Source of the DNA: Oleiagrimonas soli
Lineage (GTDB): Bacteria > Pseudomonadota > Gammaproteobacteria > Xanthomonadales > Rhodanobacteraceae
Direction of reading: 5' to 3'
DNA length: 64,000 nucleotides
NCBI RefSeq assembly: GCF_000761445.1
Contig: NZ_KN196470.1
Coordinates: forward strand, 2,561,151 to 2,625,150
The notes beneath the pieces are model-generated. The model did not search any database and had not been told where the DNA came from. It saw only the letters and a program-made list of their open reading frames with translations. Positions 19,429-30,843 of this stretch are shown piece by piece; the stretch's first letter is position 1, and every line of letters begins with the position of its first letter. The translations under genes were made by a program, and so were the position numbers.

Positions 19429-20136
19429 ATGCATATCTCCAAGCTTTTCCGCTGCATCGCCCTGACGGCCCTGGTGCTGACCGCCGGCGCCGCGTCCGCG
19501 GCCAGCACACCCAAGCCGTTCACCGCCACCTACCAGGTGCTGCGCAACGGTTCGCCCATCGGCGAGAGCACGCTGCAACTGCGCAGCGACGGCGCCAACT
19601 GGGTCTACACCTCGCGCATGCGCGGCACGTCCGGGCTGGCCAGCCTGCTCGGCGCCAGCGTCGACGAAACCTCGCACTTCCGCTGGCACGACGGTCACCC
19701 GGAGGCGCTGAGCTACGACTACCGCATGCAGGCGGCCATCAAGAGTCGCCAGCGCGAGGTGCATGTGGATTGGTCGCACGACACGGTGCGCGTCGTCGAC
19801 GACGGCAAGACCTTCGATTACGCCGCCAAGCCCGGCCTGGTCGAACGCCACAGCATGCCGCTGGCCCTCGGCTACGCGCTGGAAAGCGGCGCGAACAAGG
19901 TCGCGCTGCCCGTGGCGGTGAAGGACCGCGTCGAGATGCAACGCTACGCGGTCACCGGCAAGAGTGCCGTGCAGGTGCCGGCCGGTCGTTTCGACGCCGT
20001 GCGCGTGGACCGCACCGACGACAGCAAGGACTTCTCGGCCTGGTACGTGCCCAGCCGCTATCCGGTGCCGGTGAAACTGGCGCAGCGCGCCGGCGGCCAC
20101 CTGACGATGCTGCTGAAGAGTTTCCGGCGCGAGTAA
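19429..20136 (+). CDS. DUF3108 domain exported protein
   Basis: Protein of 235 residues with a signal peptide (MHISKLFRCIALTALVLTAG, cleavage near ASA-AS). The mature part is mostly beta strands and matches DUF3108 (ATYQVLRNGSPIGESTLQLR, then FHRW-like SHFRWHDGHPEALSYDY, and a C-terminal FSAWYVPSRYPVPVKL block). No function is established; the family is regularly found after purN in this group. The start is set by the signal peptide and the 35-base gap from purN. Confidence 0.85.
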   Translation: MHISKLFRCIALTALVLTAGAASAASTPKPFTATYQVLRNGSPIGESTLQLRSDGANWVYTSRMRGTSGLASLLGASVDETSHFRWHDGHPEALSYDYRMQAAIKSRQREVHVDWSHDTVRVVDDGKTFDYAAKPGLVERHSMPLALGYALESGANKVALPVAVKDRVEMQRYAVTGKSAVQVPAGRFDAVRVDRTDDSKDFSAWYVPSRYPVPVKLAQRAGGHLTMLLKSFRRE

Positions 20137-20461
20137 AGGGGAGTCGGGACTCGAAGTCCTACAAGGTCGTCATCCCGGCGAAAGCCGGGATGACGCTCCT
20201 TTGGAATTTTGAGTCGAATTGGAATGCCTTGCTTGCCAGGAAAACGCTGCAACAGCTTGCGGTTGCGGTCCCCGAAATATTCCGGACAGCAGCGTACCTA
20301 CGCAGGAATGACGTCCGTGGGAAGTGCTGCGGGAACGGCAGGCTTTGCGTAGGGCGTACATCACGCCGCGGCCCACCCATGGCAGACCGCGTCCGCAGCA
20401 AATCTCTTCGGATCGACCGATCCGCAAGGCGCACCCTGCCCCACTTTTCCGCTCCCCGCCC
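20137..20461. other. 325-base gap holding a dispersed palindromic repeat
   Basis: The region between DUF3108 and murA has no supported gene. It holds a perfect hairpin at 20169-20194 (listed separately) and, near 20298-20313, the sequence CCTACGCAGGAATGACG, which resembles the other end of dispersed palindromic elements common in Xanthomonadales. Short open frames here carry no recognisable protein features. Confidence 0.6.
20169..20194. repeat. Dispersed palindromic repeat, copy 1
   Basis: Perfect 11-bp inverted repeat GTCATCCCGGC (20169-20179) / GCCGGGATGAC (20184-20194) with a GAAA loop. Its core recurs at 23397-23414. Resembles intergenic REP-like elements abundant in Xanthomonadales. 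It could also act as a terminator for the purM-purN-DUF3108 unit, although no T-run follows. Confidence 0.7.
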
Positions 20462-21802
<1,341 letters not shown>

Positions 21803-22063
21803 TCATGAATCGCCGGCGCCACCGAGACCGCGCGTCTGCGCTTCCTCGGGCGTCCAGGTCTTCAGGCTCAATGCGTGGATCTCGCCGCCCATGCGCTCGC
21901 CGAGCGTCGCATAGACCATGCGATGCCGCGCCAGCGGCAACTTGCCGGCGAAGGCGGCGCATACGACCTCGGCCTCGAAATGCACGCCGTCGTCGCCGCG
22001 CACGTCGGCGCGGGCGCCGTCGAGACCGTTCTCGATCAGGTTCTTGATGCTGGCTGGATCCAT
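21803..22063 (-). CDS. ibaG: BolA/IbaG family protein
   Basis: Small class II KH-fold protein of 86 residues, BolA family, usually a partner of monothiol glutaredoxins in iron-sulfur cluster handling. Residues include the SIKNLIENGLDGARADVRGDD start and the signature LARHRMVYATLGERMGGEIHALSLKTWTPEE. The position directly upstream of murA matches E. coli ibaG (yrbA). The ATG at 22063 was chosen (MDPASIKNL); the open frame runs on to 22132. Confidence 0.9.
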   Translation of the reverse strand: MDPASIKNLIENGLDGARADVRGDDGVHFEAEVVCAAFAGKLPLARHRMVYATLGERMGGEIHALSLKTWTPEEAQTRGLGGAGDS

Positions 22064-22150
22064 GGAAAGCGTTCTGATGCGGTGGTTTGCGGACCGGGCG
22101 ACCGAACGCTGGCTGAATGCGCAGCGCCGCACACGTCCGTCAATAAAAGG

Positions 22151-22156
22151 TAAAAT
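22151..22156 (+). promoter_or_regulatory. Candidate -10 hexamer for kdsD
   Basis: TAAAAT stands out in an AT-rich patch about 108 bases upstream of the kdsD ATG. No good -35 is seen at 16-18 bases upstream, so this is weak. Confidence 0.25.
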
Positions 22157-22263
22157 GCAATCATGGCATGGTAATGGAAAACCTGCGGCACAGGAACGAC
22201 AGAAGCCACGCCCGTCGGCCCCGATTCAGGGCCATCCGAGAGCGCCGCCCGTCCGGAGAGAGC

Positions 22264-23280
22264 ATGAGCACCGAAATCGCCCCGGCCACGCTGCCCGCGG
22301 GTCCTGCCACGGCTGACAGCCTGGCGCGCAGCGCCCGCACCGTGATCGCGACCGAAGCCGCCGCGATCCGCTCGCTGGAACCGCGCATCGACGGCGATTT
22401 CAGCGCCGCCTGCCGTACCATCCTGGCCTGCGAGGGCCGCGTGGTGGTCACCGGCATGGGCAAATCCGGCCACATCGGCCGCAAGATCGCGGCCACCCTG
22501 GCCTCGACCGGCACGCCGGCCTTCTTCGTGCATCCGGGCGAAGCCAGCCACGGCGACCTGGGCATGATCATGCCGCAGGACGTGGTGCTGGCCCTGTCCA
22601 ACTCCGGCGAAACCGATGAAGTGCTGTTCATTCTTCCGGTCATCAAGCGCCAGGGCATCCCGCTGATCGCCATGACCGGCAACCCGCGATCGTCGCTGGC
22701 GCAGCAGGCCGATGCCCATCTGGACGTCAGCGTGCCGGCCGAGGCCTGCCCGCTGGGTCTGGCGCCGACCGCCAGCACCACCGCCGCGCTGGTGATGGGC
22801 GACGCGCTGTCGATCGCGCTGCTGGAAGCGCGCGGATTCACCGCCGACGACTTCGCCCGCTCGCACCCCGCCGGCAGTCTAGGACGCCGCCTGCTGCTGC
22901 ACATCGCCGACATCATGCACCGCGACGACGGCATTCCGCGCGTACCGCCGCAGGCCAGCCTGACCGAGGCGCTGATGGAAATGACTCGCAAGCGCCTCGG
23001 CATGACCGCCGTGGTCGACGCCGAACAGCGCCTGCTGGGCGTGTTCACCGACGGCGACCTGCGCCGCGCGCTGGACGACCGCAACGTCGATCTGCGCCAG
23101 GCCAGCGTCGAGAGCCTGATGACCCGCGGCCCGAAGACGGTGACGCCGGACAAGCTGGCCGTCGAAGCCGCGCAGCTGATGGAGAAGCATCAGATCCACG
23201 CGCTGCTGGTGGTGGATGCGGACAATATCGTCGTCGGCGCCCTGAACATCCACGATCTGCTGCGCGCCCGCGTGGTCTGA
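22264..23280 (+). CDS. kdsD: Arabinose-5-phosphate isomerase KdsD (SIS-CBS)
   Basis: Isomerises D-ribulose-5-phosphate to D-arabinose-5-phosphate, first step of Kdo synthesis. 338 residues: an SIS domain (about 45-180, with VVVTGMGKSGHIGRKIAATL and LSNSGETDEVL) and two CBS domains (about 215-335, FTDGDLRRAL in the first). The HPAGSLGRRLL block between them is typical. The start at 22264 is preceded by GGAGAGAGC and matches the expected length; the longer frame from 22168 is not supported. It starts the Kdo/LPS-transport unit kdsD, kdsC, lptC, lptA, lptB, rpoN, although a repeat-bearing gap separates it from kdsC. Confidence 0.95.
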   Translation: MSTEIAPATLPAGPATADSLARSARTVIATEAAAIRSLEPRIDGDFSAACRTILACEGRVVVTGMGKSGHIGRKIAATLASTGTPAFFVHPGEASHGDLGMIMPQDVVLALSNSGETDEVLFILPVIKRQGIPLIAMTGNPRSSLAQQADAHLDVSVPAEACPLGLAPTASTTAALVMGDALSIALLEARGFTADDFARSHPAGSLGRRLLLHIADIMHRDDGIPRVPPQASLTEALMEMTRKRLGMTAVVDAEQRLLGVFTDGDLRRALDDRNVDLRQASVESLMTRGPKTVTPDKLAVEAAQLMEKHQIHALLVVDADNIVVGALNIHDLLRARVV

Positions 23281-23576
23281 TCTTTTTTAGGGTTCAACCG
23301 TTTGCGTCGCAGCGAGCAAAAACCCGTTGCCGGGGACTCAAAACGCTGGACGCAAAACCCGGAACCCGGAACTCGAAAAGCCCCCACAACCGTCATCCCG
23401 GCGAAAGCCGGGACCCAGCGCCTCTACTGCCGAAACAAATCATCCACCCGACTTTCGCCGACATGACCACTCCAAGCCTGGCCTGCGAACGCCACTCAAG
23501 GGAGCCCGACGGCCATCGCCCGCCACCGCCGCTCTGGTAGCATGCCGCCTGTCGTTTTCACTGCCGATCCGATCCG
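23281..23576. other. 296-base gap between kdsD and kdsC with repeat
   Basis: Contains a T-run directly after the kdsD stop (TTTTTT near 23283-23288) but no convincing stem before it. It also holds the second copy of the palindromic repeat. Unlike the tight kdsC-lptC-lptA-lptB spacing, this suggests kdsC may have its own promoter. No gene is supported here. Confidence 0.5.
23393..23414. repeat. Dispersed palindromic repeat, copy 2
   Basis: TCCCGGC (23397-23403) / GCCGGGA (23408-23414) around a GAAA loop, preceded by GTCA. It shares 22 bases of the left and core sequence with copy 1 at 20169, but diverges (CCCAGCG) after the second arm. Confidence 0.7.
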
Positions 23577-24125
23577 ATGCCCTTCGACTTCCTGACCGAT
23601 ATTCCCGACATGGTGCGCGAGCGCGCGGCACGTGTCCGATTGGTCGCCTTCGATGTCGACGGCACGCTGACCGACGGTCGCCTGTGGTACGGCGCGGACG
23701 GACGCGAGACCAAGCTGTTCCACGCCCACGACGGTCTCGGCATCAAGCGCCTGCACGCCCACGGCATCGAAGTCGCCTTCATTACCGCCCGCATCAGCCA
23801 TGCGCTGGCCGAGCGCGCCAACGACCTCGGCATCGCCCATCTCTACCAGGGCCAGGGCAACAAGCGCGAAACCCTCGCGGAGCTGCTGGACGCGCTGTCG
23901 CTGCAGCCCGATCAGGCCGCCTTCGTCGGCGACGACCTGCCCGACCTGGCGCCGATGCGCGTAGTCGGCCTGGCCGTGGCCGTGGCCAACGCGCATCCGT
24001 GGGTGGCCGAACAGGCGCACTGGCAGACCCGCCTGCGCGGCGGCGAAGGCGCGGCGCGCGAAGTTTGCGACATGATTTTGGCCGCGCAGGGCAAGTCCGC
24101 CGCCGAATACGAGCGCTGGTCGTGA
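23577..24125 (+). CDS. kdsC: 3-deoxy-D-manno-octulosonate 8-phosphate phosphatase KdsC
   Basis: HAD-family phosphatase that converts Kdo8P to Kdo. 182 residues (E. coli 188). The HAD motif 1 is FDVDGTLTDG (nucleophile Asp and second Asp), motif 2 is in FITARIS, and motif 4 is VGDDLPDLAPM. It has no cap, as expected. Its stop overlaps the lptC start in a GTGA, tying the two together. Confidence 0.96.
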   Translation: MPFDFLTDIPDMVRERAARVRLVAFDVDGTLTDGRLWYGADGRETKLFHAHDGLGIKRLHAHGIEVAFITARISHALAERANDLGIAHLYQGQGNKRETLAELLDALSLQPDQAAFVGDDLPDLAPMRVVGLAVAVANAHPWVAEQAHWQTRLRGGEGAAREVCDMILAAQGKSAAEYERWS

Positions 24126-24712
24126 CCACGCGTCGCCTGATCGCGAGCATGATCGCGCTGGCCCTGGCGATCGGCATCGTGCAGATCCTGGTCTGGTGGC
24201 TGCAGCCCAAGCGCGACAACCGCATGGACGCCGGCCCGCCGCGTTCGGGCTACACGCTGCACGACTTCACCCTCTACGGCTACGGCGACAACGGCAAGTT
24301 GAGCTACCGCCTGCAGGCGCCGCGCCTGGAGCGCCGCGAAGGCGACGACTCGCTGTACCTGAACCAGCCGACCTTCCTGCTGCCGCCGAAGAACGGCCAG
24401 CCGGGCGAGCCGTGGACCGGCAATTCCGACTACGGCTGGGTCAGCGCCAAGGGCGACGAACTGAAACTGCAGGGCAAGGTCAACATGCACCGCAAGGCGT
24501 ACGCGGGCGCTGCCGCCGCCAGCATCGACACCAGCGACGTCACCGCCTGGCCCAAGCAGAACAAGGTGCAGACCGACGCGCATGTGGCGATGCGCCAGGG
24601 AACCGCTACGATGACGGGGGTCGGCATGCGCGCCGATCTCGATACCAAGCATATGGAGCTTCTGAATGACTTCCATGGCACCTTCAAGCCCAGCGCCCAA
24701 AAGCGCCGCTGA
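24122..24712 (+). CDS. lptC: LPS export system protein LptC
   Basis: Bitopic inner-membrane protein that links LptBFG to the LptA periplasmic bridge. 196 residues. It starts at GTG 24122, in a GTGA with the kdsC stop, giving VTTRRLIASMIALALAIGIVQILVWWL, one N-terminal membrane segment followed by the beta-jellyroll (LHDFTLYGYGDNGKLSYRLQA). The C-terminus overlaps lptA by 47 bases. The family is poorly conserved, so the position is part of the evidence. Confidence 0.9.
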   Translation: MTTRRLIASMIALALAIGIVQILVWWLQPKRDNRMDAGPPRSGYTLHDFTLYGYGDNGKLSYRLQAPRLERREGDDSLYLNQPTFLLPPKNGQPGEPWTGNSDYGWVSAKGDELKLQGKVNMHRKAYAGAAAASIDTSDVTAWPKQNKVQTDAHVAMRQGTATMTGVGMRADLDTKHMELLNDFHGTFKPSAQKRR

Positions 24713-25331
24713 TCCGCGCCGCGTCCTGCGCCTGGCCGCCTTCGGGCTGCTGGGCCTGCTGCTGTGCGGTGCCGCCACGGCCAAGCAGAGCGACCGCTCG
24801 CCGCCGGTGAACGTCGATGCCCGTTCGGCCGACGCCAGCGCGCAACCCAACGGCATCAGCCACATCAAGGGCAACGTGGTCATCACCCAGGGCACGCTGA
24901 AGGCGACCAGCGATCTGGCCACCATCTATTTCGACGCGCAGTCGCAGGTCAAGCGCGTGGTGCTGACCGGTCATGCGCACATCCAGCAGCTGGACGACAA
25001 CGGCAATCTGATGACCGGCAACGCCGACAGCATCGACTACGACGTGCCCGAAGGCGTCGCCATCCTCACCGGCAACGCCCACGTCAAGCAGGTCAACCGC
25101 GGCAGCGCCAGCGGCGACCGCCTGGTGTACGACACCAAGAGCAGCACCATGACCGCGCAGAGCACGAGCGACGAAGGCCGCGTGCACCTGGTATTCAAGG
25201 CCAAGCAGCAGCCGGCCAAGAGCGCGCCTGCGTCCAACGCGTCCGCACCGGCCGCGACCACGACCGCACCGTCCCCGGCTGCATCCACCCCCGCGCCGGC
25301 GCCCGCCGCCAGCGCCGCGACCGGGAACTGA
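24666..25331 (+). CDS. lptA: LPS periplasmic bridge protein LptA
   Basis: Periplasmic OstA-domain protein that carries LPS between LptC and LptD. 221 residues. A hydrophobic signal segment ([19 protein letters not shown]) is followed by the OstA/LptA domain ([27 protein letters not shown], then [30 protein letters not shown]). The C-terminus is a low-complexity Ala/Pro/Thr tail of about 40 residues. Two ATGs (24666, 24675) lie inside lptC. Confidence 0.92.
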   Translation: MTSMAPSSPAPKSAADPRRVLRLAAFGLLGLLLCGAATAKQSDRSPPVNVDARSADASAQPNGISHIKGNVVITQGTLKATSDLATIYFDAQSQVKRVVLTGHAHIQQLDDNGNLMTGNADSIDYDVPEGVAILTGNAHVKQVNRGSASGDRLVYDTKSSTMTAQSTSDEGRVHLVFKAKQQPAKSAPASNASAPAATTTAPSPAASTPAPAPAASAATGN

Positions 25332-25338
25332 TCGCCGC

Positions 25339-26058
<720 letters not shown>

Positions 26059-26161
26059 GGCCGCGACGCGACCGCGATCACCAAATGCGCCTTTCGGACG
26101 CTGGTCCGAGCCGTCGCATGGGGTTAGGATGAACCTGACACCCCAGTACTTGCGCTAACGG

Positions 26162-27613
26162 ATGAAACCCGGGCTTCAGCTTCGTCTCAACCAACAGCTC
26201 GCGCTCACGCCCCAGCTGCAGCAGGCCATTCGGCTGCTTCAGTTGTCGCAGCTCGAACTCGAGACCGAACTGCGCCAGATCACCGAAACGAATCCGCTGC
26301 TGGAATTTGCCGACGAGAGCGACGAGCCCACGCTCGACGCCGACGGCAACCTCTCCGAGCCGGCCGCCGACGCCGAGCTGCCGGCCGAAACCGCCGCCGA
26401 GACCAAGACCGAGGACTGGGAGAACGATCCTTCCCGCGAAGCCGAGTCCTATGGTTCCAGCGGCGGCTCGGTCAACGGCAGCGGCAGCGGTGGCGACGAG
26501 GACGACTTCGAGCCGCAGAACGCCGCGCCCGAGGGCCTGCGCGAACATCTGGTGTGGCAGCTCAACCTGGAGTCGCTGTCACCGCGCGAGGAAGCCATCG
26601 CCCTGGCCATCATCGACGGGCTCGACGACGACGGCTACCTGCACGACGGTCTGGCGCCGGTGCTCGCCGCGCTGCCGTCGCAGTACGGCGTGGACGAGGC
26701 GGAAATCGACGCAGTGCGTCGTCGACTGCAGTTGCTGGACCCGGCCGGCGTGGCCAGCCTCGACCTGCGCGACTGCCTGCTGGCCCAATTGCAGCAGTTG
26801 GAGACCGACACTCCGCATCTCGCCCTGGCCTGCGGCATCGTCGAGATCGGATTGGACCTGCTGGCCAAGAATGACCTGCCGCGCCTGGCCGGCAAACTGA
26901 AGGCGCAGATCGAGGACGTCGCCGACGCCAGCGCGCTGATCCGCAGCCTGGACCCGCGCCCGGGCGCGCGCCTGGACCCCACGCCGGTCGAATACGTCAC
27001 CCCCGACGCCTACGTCTGGCGCGACGGCACGCGCTGGCGCGTCAGCCTCAGCCCCGATTCGCAGCCACGGCTCGGTCTCAACCAGCATTACTGCAGCCTC
27101 ATCAAACAAGCCACCCGCGAGGACGCCGCCTACCTGCGCGGACGCATGCAGGAAGCCCGCTGGCTGCTGAAGAGCCTGCAGTCGCGTGCCGATACCATCC
27201 TCAAGGTCGCCGAGGCCATCGTGCGCCGACAGAGCGCGTTTCTCGACTACGGTCCGGAAGCGATGCGACCGCTGGTGCTGCGCGAAGTCGCCGAACAGGT
27301 CGGCATGCACGAATCGACCATCTCACGCGTGACCACGCGCAAATACCTGCACACGCCGCGCGGCACCTTTGAATTCAAGTACTTCTTCTCGTCCGGCGTT
27401 TCCACCGACACCGGCGGCAGCGCGTCGGCCACGGCGATCCAGGCCATGTTGCGCAAGCTGGTCGACGAAGAGGACACCAGCCGGCCGCTGTCGGACAAGG
27501 CGCTGGCCGAGCAGCTCAACGAGCGCGGCATCCAGGTGGCGCGCCGCACCGTCGCCAAGTACCGCGAGCAGCTGCGCATCCCCAGTTCGAATGAACGCCA
27601 GCGTATCAATTGA
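26162..27613 (+). CDS. rpoN: RNA polymerase sigma-54 factor RpoN
   Basis: Alternative sigma factor recognising -24/-12 promoters and needing an activator ATPase. 483 residues. Region I is Gln/Leu-rich (LRLNQQLALTPQLQQAIRLLQLSQLELETELRQ), region II is acidic, and region III contains the core-binding part, a helix-turn-helix (VAEQVGMHESTISRVTTRKYLHTPRG), and the RpoN box ARRTVAKYRE near the C-terminus. It follows lptB and precedes hpf and hprK. It is directly relevant to the two pilin promoters at 37.1-37.9 kb in this window. Confidence 0.98.
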   Translation: MKPGLQLRLNQQLALTPQLQQAIRLLQLSQLELETELRQITETNPLLEFADESDEPTLDADGNLSEPAADAELPAETAAETKTEDWENDPSREAESYGSSGGSVNGSGSGGDEDDFEPQNAAPEGLREHLVWQLNLESLSPREEAIALAIIDGLDDDGYLHDGLAPVLAALPSQYGVDEAEIDAVRRRLQLLDPAGVASLDLRDCLLAQLQQLETDTPHLALACGIVEIGLDLLAKNDLPRLAGKLKAQIEDVADASALIRSLDPRPGARLDPTPVEYVTPDAYVWRDGTRWRVSLSPDSQPRLGLNQHYCSLIKQATREDAAYLRGRMQEARWLLKSLQSRADTILKVAEAIVRRQSAFLDYGPEAMRPLVLREVAEQVGMHESTISRVTTRKYLHTPRGTFEFKYFFSSGVSTDTGGSASATAIQAMLRKLVDEEDTSRPLSDKALAEQLNERGIQVARRTVAKYREQLRIPSSNERQRIN

Positions 27614-27834
27614 GGCGCCATCGGGAACCCTTGCTGCATCGAACCGTCTTAACCCAGGAGGCACGAAAAACGAAGTAACGCTTTTCCAGGCAACCCGCTC
27701 GCATCGACGTCCCGACCACGGACCGCGCGAACGGCATGAAGCCCCGGGTTGCCCGACGCAAGGGACTGCCCGACGCCGCACGAGCGGCGTCACGCGCCTT
27801 GCGGCGCATCACACATCCCTATCAGGAGGCGACC

Positions 27835-28155
27835 ATGCACGTTCAACTCAGCGGCCACCAGATCGACGTCACCCCGGCATTGCGCGATCACCTGCAATCC
27901 AAGCTGGACCGCCTCACGCGACACTTCGACAACATCACCTCGCTCAACGTGGTCCTGAGCGTGGAAAAGCTGGAACAACGCGCCGAGGGCACGGTCAACG
28001 CCGCCGGCGCCACCGTGCATGCCCAGGCCTGCGACAGCGACATGTACGCCTCCATCGACGTGCTGATCGACAAACTGGTCGCCCAGTTGCGCAAGCACAA
28101 GGAAAAGCTCACCGACCACCACCGCGCCGAAGTGCGCGAGATGCGCGCCGGCTGA
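27835..28155 (+). CDS. hpf: Ribosome hibernation promoting factor HPF (short form)
   Basis: Short HPF/RaiA-family protein of 106 residues that binds the 30S subunit and promotes 100S dimers or inactivation in stationary phase. The family pattern MHVQLSGHQIDVTPALRDHL and the later VEKLEQRAEGTVNAAGATVHAQA match. The start is set by AGGAGG (27824-27829) six bases upstream of ATG 27835. The open frame upstream to 27736 is not used. The 221-base gap after rpoN has no other gene that I can support. Confidence 0.92.
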   Translation: MHVQLSGHQIDVTPALRDHLQSKLDRLTRHFDNITSLNVVLSVEKLEQRAEGTVNAAGATVHAQACDSDMYASIDVLIDKLVAQLRKHKEKLTDHHRAEVREMRAG

Positions 28156-28200
28156 TTCATCGCCGCACGTCCCGGGCCGGCCCATCGCGGCCGACCCGGC

Positions 28201-29223
28201 ATGCATCCCGACGGCGACGCCAATCCCGCAAGCTGGCACAATGCCCACCATGCCCCGCATGAGTGGCCATCCTTGGAACAGCTGACCGCCCGACAACTTT
28301 TCGATGACGTGGAAGAGCGCATGGCGCTGCGCTGGGTCGCCGGTCTGCGCGGCGAGTCGCGCGCGATCGACGTCAGCCGTTCGCAGTCGCGGCGTCCGTC
28401 GCTGGTCGGCTACCTCAACATCATCTATCCCAACAAGGTGCAGATCATCGGCACCGAAGAGTTGCGCTACCTCGACGGTCTCGACTCGCGCCAGCGCTGG
28501 GAAACCATCCAGAAGATCATCGCCAACGCGCCCATCGCGCTGATCATCAGCAAGGAACAGAGCGTGCCCTCGGACCTGCGCGAAGCAGCCGAGGAATCGG
28601 ACACGCCGCTGTGGCTGAGCAGCAAGCGCGGGCATGAACTGCTGACCTGGCTGCAGTATTACCTGGCGCGCAGCCTGGCGCGCTCGATGACCCTGCACGG
28701 CGTGTTCATGGAGGTCTACTCCATTGGCGTGCTGATCACCGGCGAACCCGGTTCGGGCAAGAGCGAGCTGGCCCTGGAGCTGGTCACGCGCGGCCACCGC
28801 CTGGTCGCCGATGACGCCACCGAATTCACCCTGATCGCGCCCGACGTGATCGACGGCACCTGCCCGTCGCTAATCCGCGACCTGCTGGAAGTGCGCGGAC
28901 TGGGCGTGCTCAACGTGCGCGAAATGTTCGGCCACACCGCGGTGAAGATGTCCAAGTATCTGCGCCTCATCATCCATCTGAAACCGCTGCGCGAAGGCGA
29001 GGAAGCCGACGCGATGACGCGCATCACCGGCGACGTCAGCCATCAGGACGTGATGGACGTGAAGGTGCCCAAGCTCACTATTCCCGTCGCGCCCGGCCGC
29101 AACCTCTCGGTGCTGGTCGAGGCCGCCGTGCGCAGCCACATGCTGAAGAGCCAGGGCATCGACCCGGCGCAGACCTTCATAGACCGTCAGGCCCACCAGC
29201 TCCGCCACATGCCGCCCTGGTAA
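28201..29223 (+). CDS. hprK: HPr kinase/phosphorylase HprK
   Basis: Bifunctional enzyme that phosphorylates or dephosphorylates HPr on Ser46. 340 residues. N-terminal regulatory domain ([22 protein letters not shown]), then the P-loop GEPGSGKS at residues 181-188, the catalytic region LVADDATEF, and the HprK signature region ([14 protein letters not shown]). The protein ends with the conserved C-terminal MPPW region. A TTG (28273) within the frame could give a shorter start closer to the usual length; ATG 28201 is kept. It replaces ptsN in the E. coli order and pairs with the HPr at 30501, which carries Ser46. Confidence 0.93.
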   Translation: MHPDGDANPASWHNAHHAPHEWPSLEQLTARQLFDDVEERMALRWVAGLRGESRAIDVSRSQSRRPSLVGYLNIIYPNKVQIIGTEELRYLDGLDSRQRWETIQKIIANAPIALIISKEQSVPSDLREAAEESDTPLWLSSKRGHELLTWLQYYLARSLARSMTLHGVFMEVYSIGVLITGEPGSGKSELALELVTRGHRLVADDATEFTLIAPDVIDGTCPSLIRDLLEVRGLGVLNVREMFGHTAVKMSKYLRLIIHLKPLREGEEADAMTRITGDVSHQDVMDVKVPKLTIPVAPGRNLSVLVEAAVRSHMLKSQGIDPAQTFIDRQAHQLRHMPPW

Positions 29224-29232
29224 CACCCAAAC

Positions 29233-30111
29233 ATGAACGCACCCGGCCCCCATCAGGAAGACGTCCACCTCGTCGTGCTCACCGGCATGTCCGGCGGCGG
29301 CAAGACCATCGCCCTGCGCGCGATGGAAGACCTGAACTTCTATTGCGTCGACAACCTGCCCGCACCGCTGTTGCCCGAGCTGGTGAAGGCGGTCGACGGC
29401 AACGCGCGCGATGCCAACGCCCGCATCGCCGTCGGCATCGACGTGCGCAGCGAGGACCTCGACAGCATGCCGGGCATGCTGTCGGCGTTGGCCGCCGAAG
29501 GCGTCATCGTGCATCTGGTGTTCGTCGACAGCCGCGACGAAGTGCTGCTGAAGCGCTACTCGGAAACCCGGCGCCGCCATCCGCTCTCGGCCAGCGGCAT
29601 GTCGCTGGCCGACGCCATCGCCTACGAGCGCAAGCTGCTGCGTCCGCTGATGTCGATCGCCGAACACGTCATCGACACCAGCGAACTCAACGTGCACCAG
29701 CTGCGCCGCATGATCGCGACCGAATTCGCCGCCGCCACCGAAGGCATGACGCTGCTGTTCGAGTCGTTCGCGTTCAAGCACGGCCTGCCGCTGGATGCCG
29801 ATTTCGTGTTCGACGCGCGCTGCCTGCCCAACCCGCACTGGGACCGCACGTTGCGCCCGCTGTCGGGCAAGGACGCGCCGGTGCGCGAGTTCCTGGAATC
29901 GCAGCCGATGGTCGGCGAGTACTTCGACGACATCCAGCGCTTCCTCGACACCTGGCTGCCGCGCTTCCAGCACGCCGACCGCAGCTACGTCACCGTATCC
30001 ATCGGCTGCACCGGCGGCCGCCACCGCTCGGTCTATCTGGCCGAGCGTCTCAGCGAGCACTTCCGCGCCGAAAGCGACGACGTGCTCACCTTTCACCGCG
30101 AACTGGACTGA
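29233..30111 (+). CDS. rapZ: RNase adapter protein RapZ (YvcJ family)
   Basis: P-loop nucleotide-binding protein of 292 residues; E. coli RapZ controls decay of GlmZ and thus glucosamine-6-phosphate synthesis. Walker A is TGMSGGGKTIALRAMED, Walker B region LVFVDS, and the C-terminal signature VSIGCTGGRHRSVYLAE is clear. It lies ten bases after hprK and four before the EIIA gene. Confidence 0.96.
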   Translation: MNAPGPHQEDVHLVVLTGMSGGGKTIALRAMEDLNFYCVDNLPAPLLPELVKAVDGNARDANARIAVGIDVRSEDLDSMPGMLSALAAEGVIVHLVFVDSRDEVLLKRYSETRRRHPLSASGMSLADAIAYERKLLRPLMSIAEHVIDTSELNVHQLRRMIATEFAAATEGMTLLFESFAFKHGLPLDADFVFDARCLPNPHWDRTLRPLSGKDAPVREFLESQPMVGEYFDDIQRFLDTWLPRFQHADRSYVTVSIGCTGGRHRSVYLAERLSEHFRAESDDVLTFHRELD

Positions 30112-30115
30112 AGTC

Positions 30116-30508
30116 ATGAGCGTCGGAATCCTGCTGATGACGCACGAAGCCGTGGGCGCGGCGCTGATCACCGCCGCCCGTCACGTCATGCCGCAACTGC
30201 CGCTGCGCGTCGCCGCGATGGAAGTGCCGGCCGACGCCGACGTGTCGGACACGCGCGAAGACACCACCCGCTACCTGCGCGATCTCGACGACGGCGACGG
30301 CGTGCTGGTGCTTTCCGACCTGTACGGCGCCACGCCGTGCAACATCGGCCTGTCCATGAGCAACCTCGGCGCGCACGTGCGCTGCGTGTCCGGACTGAAC
30401 CTGCCGATGCTGCTGCGCGTCATGAACTACGCTGACCAACCCCTGCCCGAACTGGCCGAGATCGCCGCCAGCGGCGGCCGCCGAGGAATCTTCATCGACC
30501 ATGCTTGA
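30116..30508 (+). CDS. PTS EIIA component, mannose (ManX) type
   Basis: Single-domain EIIA of the mannose family, 130 residues. The phosphorylated histidine is His10 in ILLMTHEAVG, and the DGVLVLSDLYGATPCNI block is typical. No EIIB, EIIC or EIID gene is in the window, so it probably serves as a regulatory phosphoacceptor rather than in sugar uptake, as has been described for Xanthomonadales. The start ATG at 30116 lies four bases after rapZ. Its 3' end overlaps HPr by eight bases. Confidence 0.92.
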   Translation: MSVGILLMTHEAVGAALITAARHVMPQLPLRVAAMEVPADADVSDTREDTTRYLRDLDDGDGVLVLSDLYGATPCNIGLSMSNLGAHVRCVSGLNLPMLLRVMNYADQPLPELAEIAASGGRRGIFIDHA

Positions 30509-30770
30509 GAAGGACATCGTCATCTCCAACCGCCTGGGCCTGCACGCCCGCGCCTCGGCCAAGCTGGTGCAGCTGGTCAACGGTTTCAAATCCACGGTGA
30601 TGCTGGTCGGCCAGGGGCGCGAGGTCAACGCCAAGTCGATCATGGGCGTGATGATGCTGGCGGCCGGCCTCGGCAGCACCCTGACCGTCCGCGCCGACGG
30701 TCCGGACGAGGACGCCGCCATGAACGCCGTCGTCGAGCTGTTCGACCGCAAGTTCGACGAGGGCGGCTGA
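30501..30770 (+). CDS. ptsH: Phosphocarrier protein HPr
   Basis: 89-residue phosphocarrier. His15 (RLGLHARA) accepts phosphate from EI and Ser46 (AKSIMGVMMLAA) is the HprK target; both are present. Start overlaps the EIIA gene. Likely passes phosphate to the EIIA just upstream. Confidence 0.96.
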   Translation: MLEKDIVISNRLGLHARASAKLVQLVNGFKSTVMLVGQGREVNAKSIMGVMMLAAGLGSTLTVRADGPDEDAAMNAVVELFDRKFDEGG

Positions 30771-30843
30771 GCATGCGCGCGCGCAACCTGCACATTTCGC
30801 CGACACGGCGCGCGGAAAGGCTCCGCCCGGAGGACGCGCACCG

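Noticed and set aside
20146-20160. GGACTCGAAGTCC as a tRNA T-arm
   Set aside because: It is only a small hairpin; no acceptor, D or anticodon arm can be built around it.
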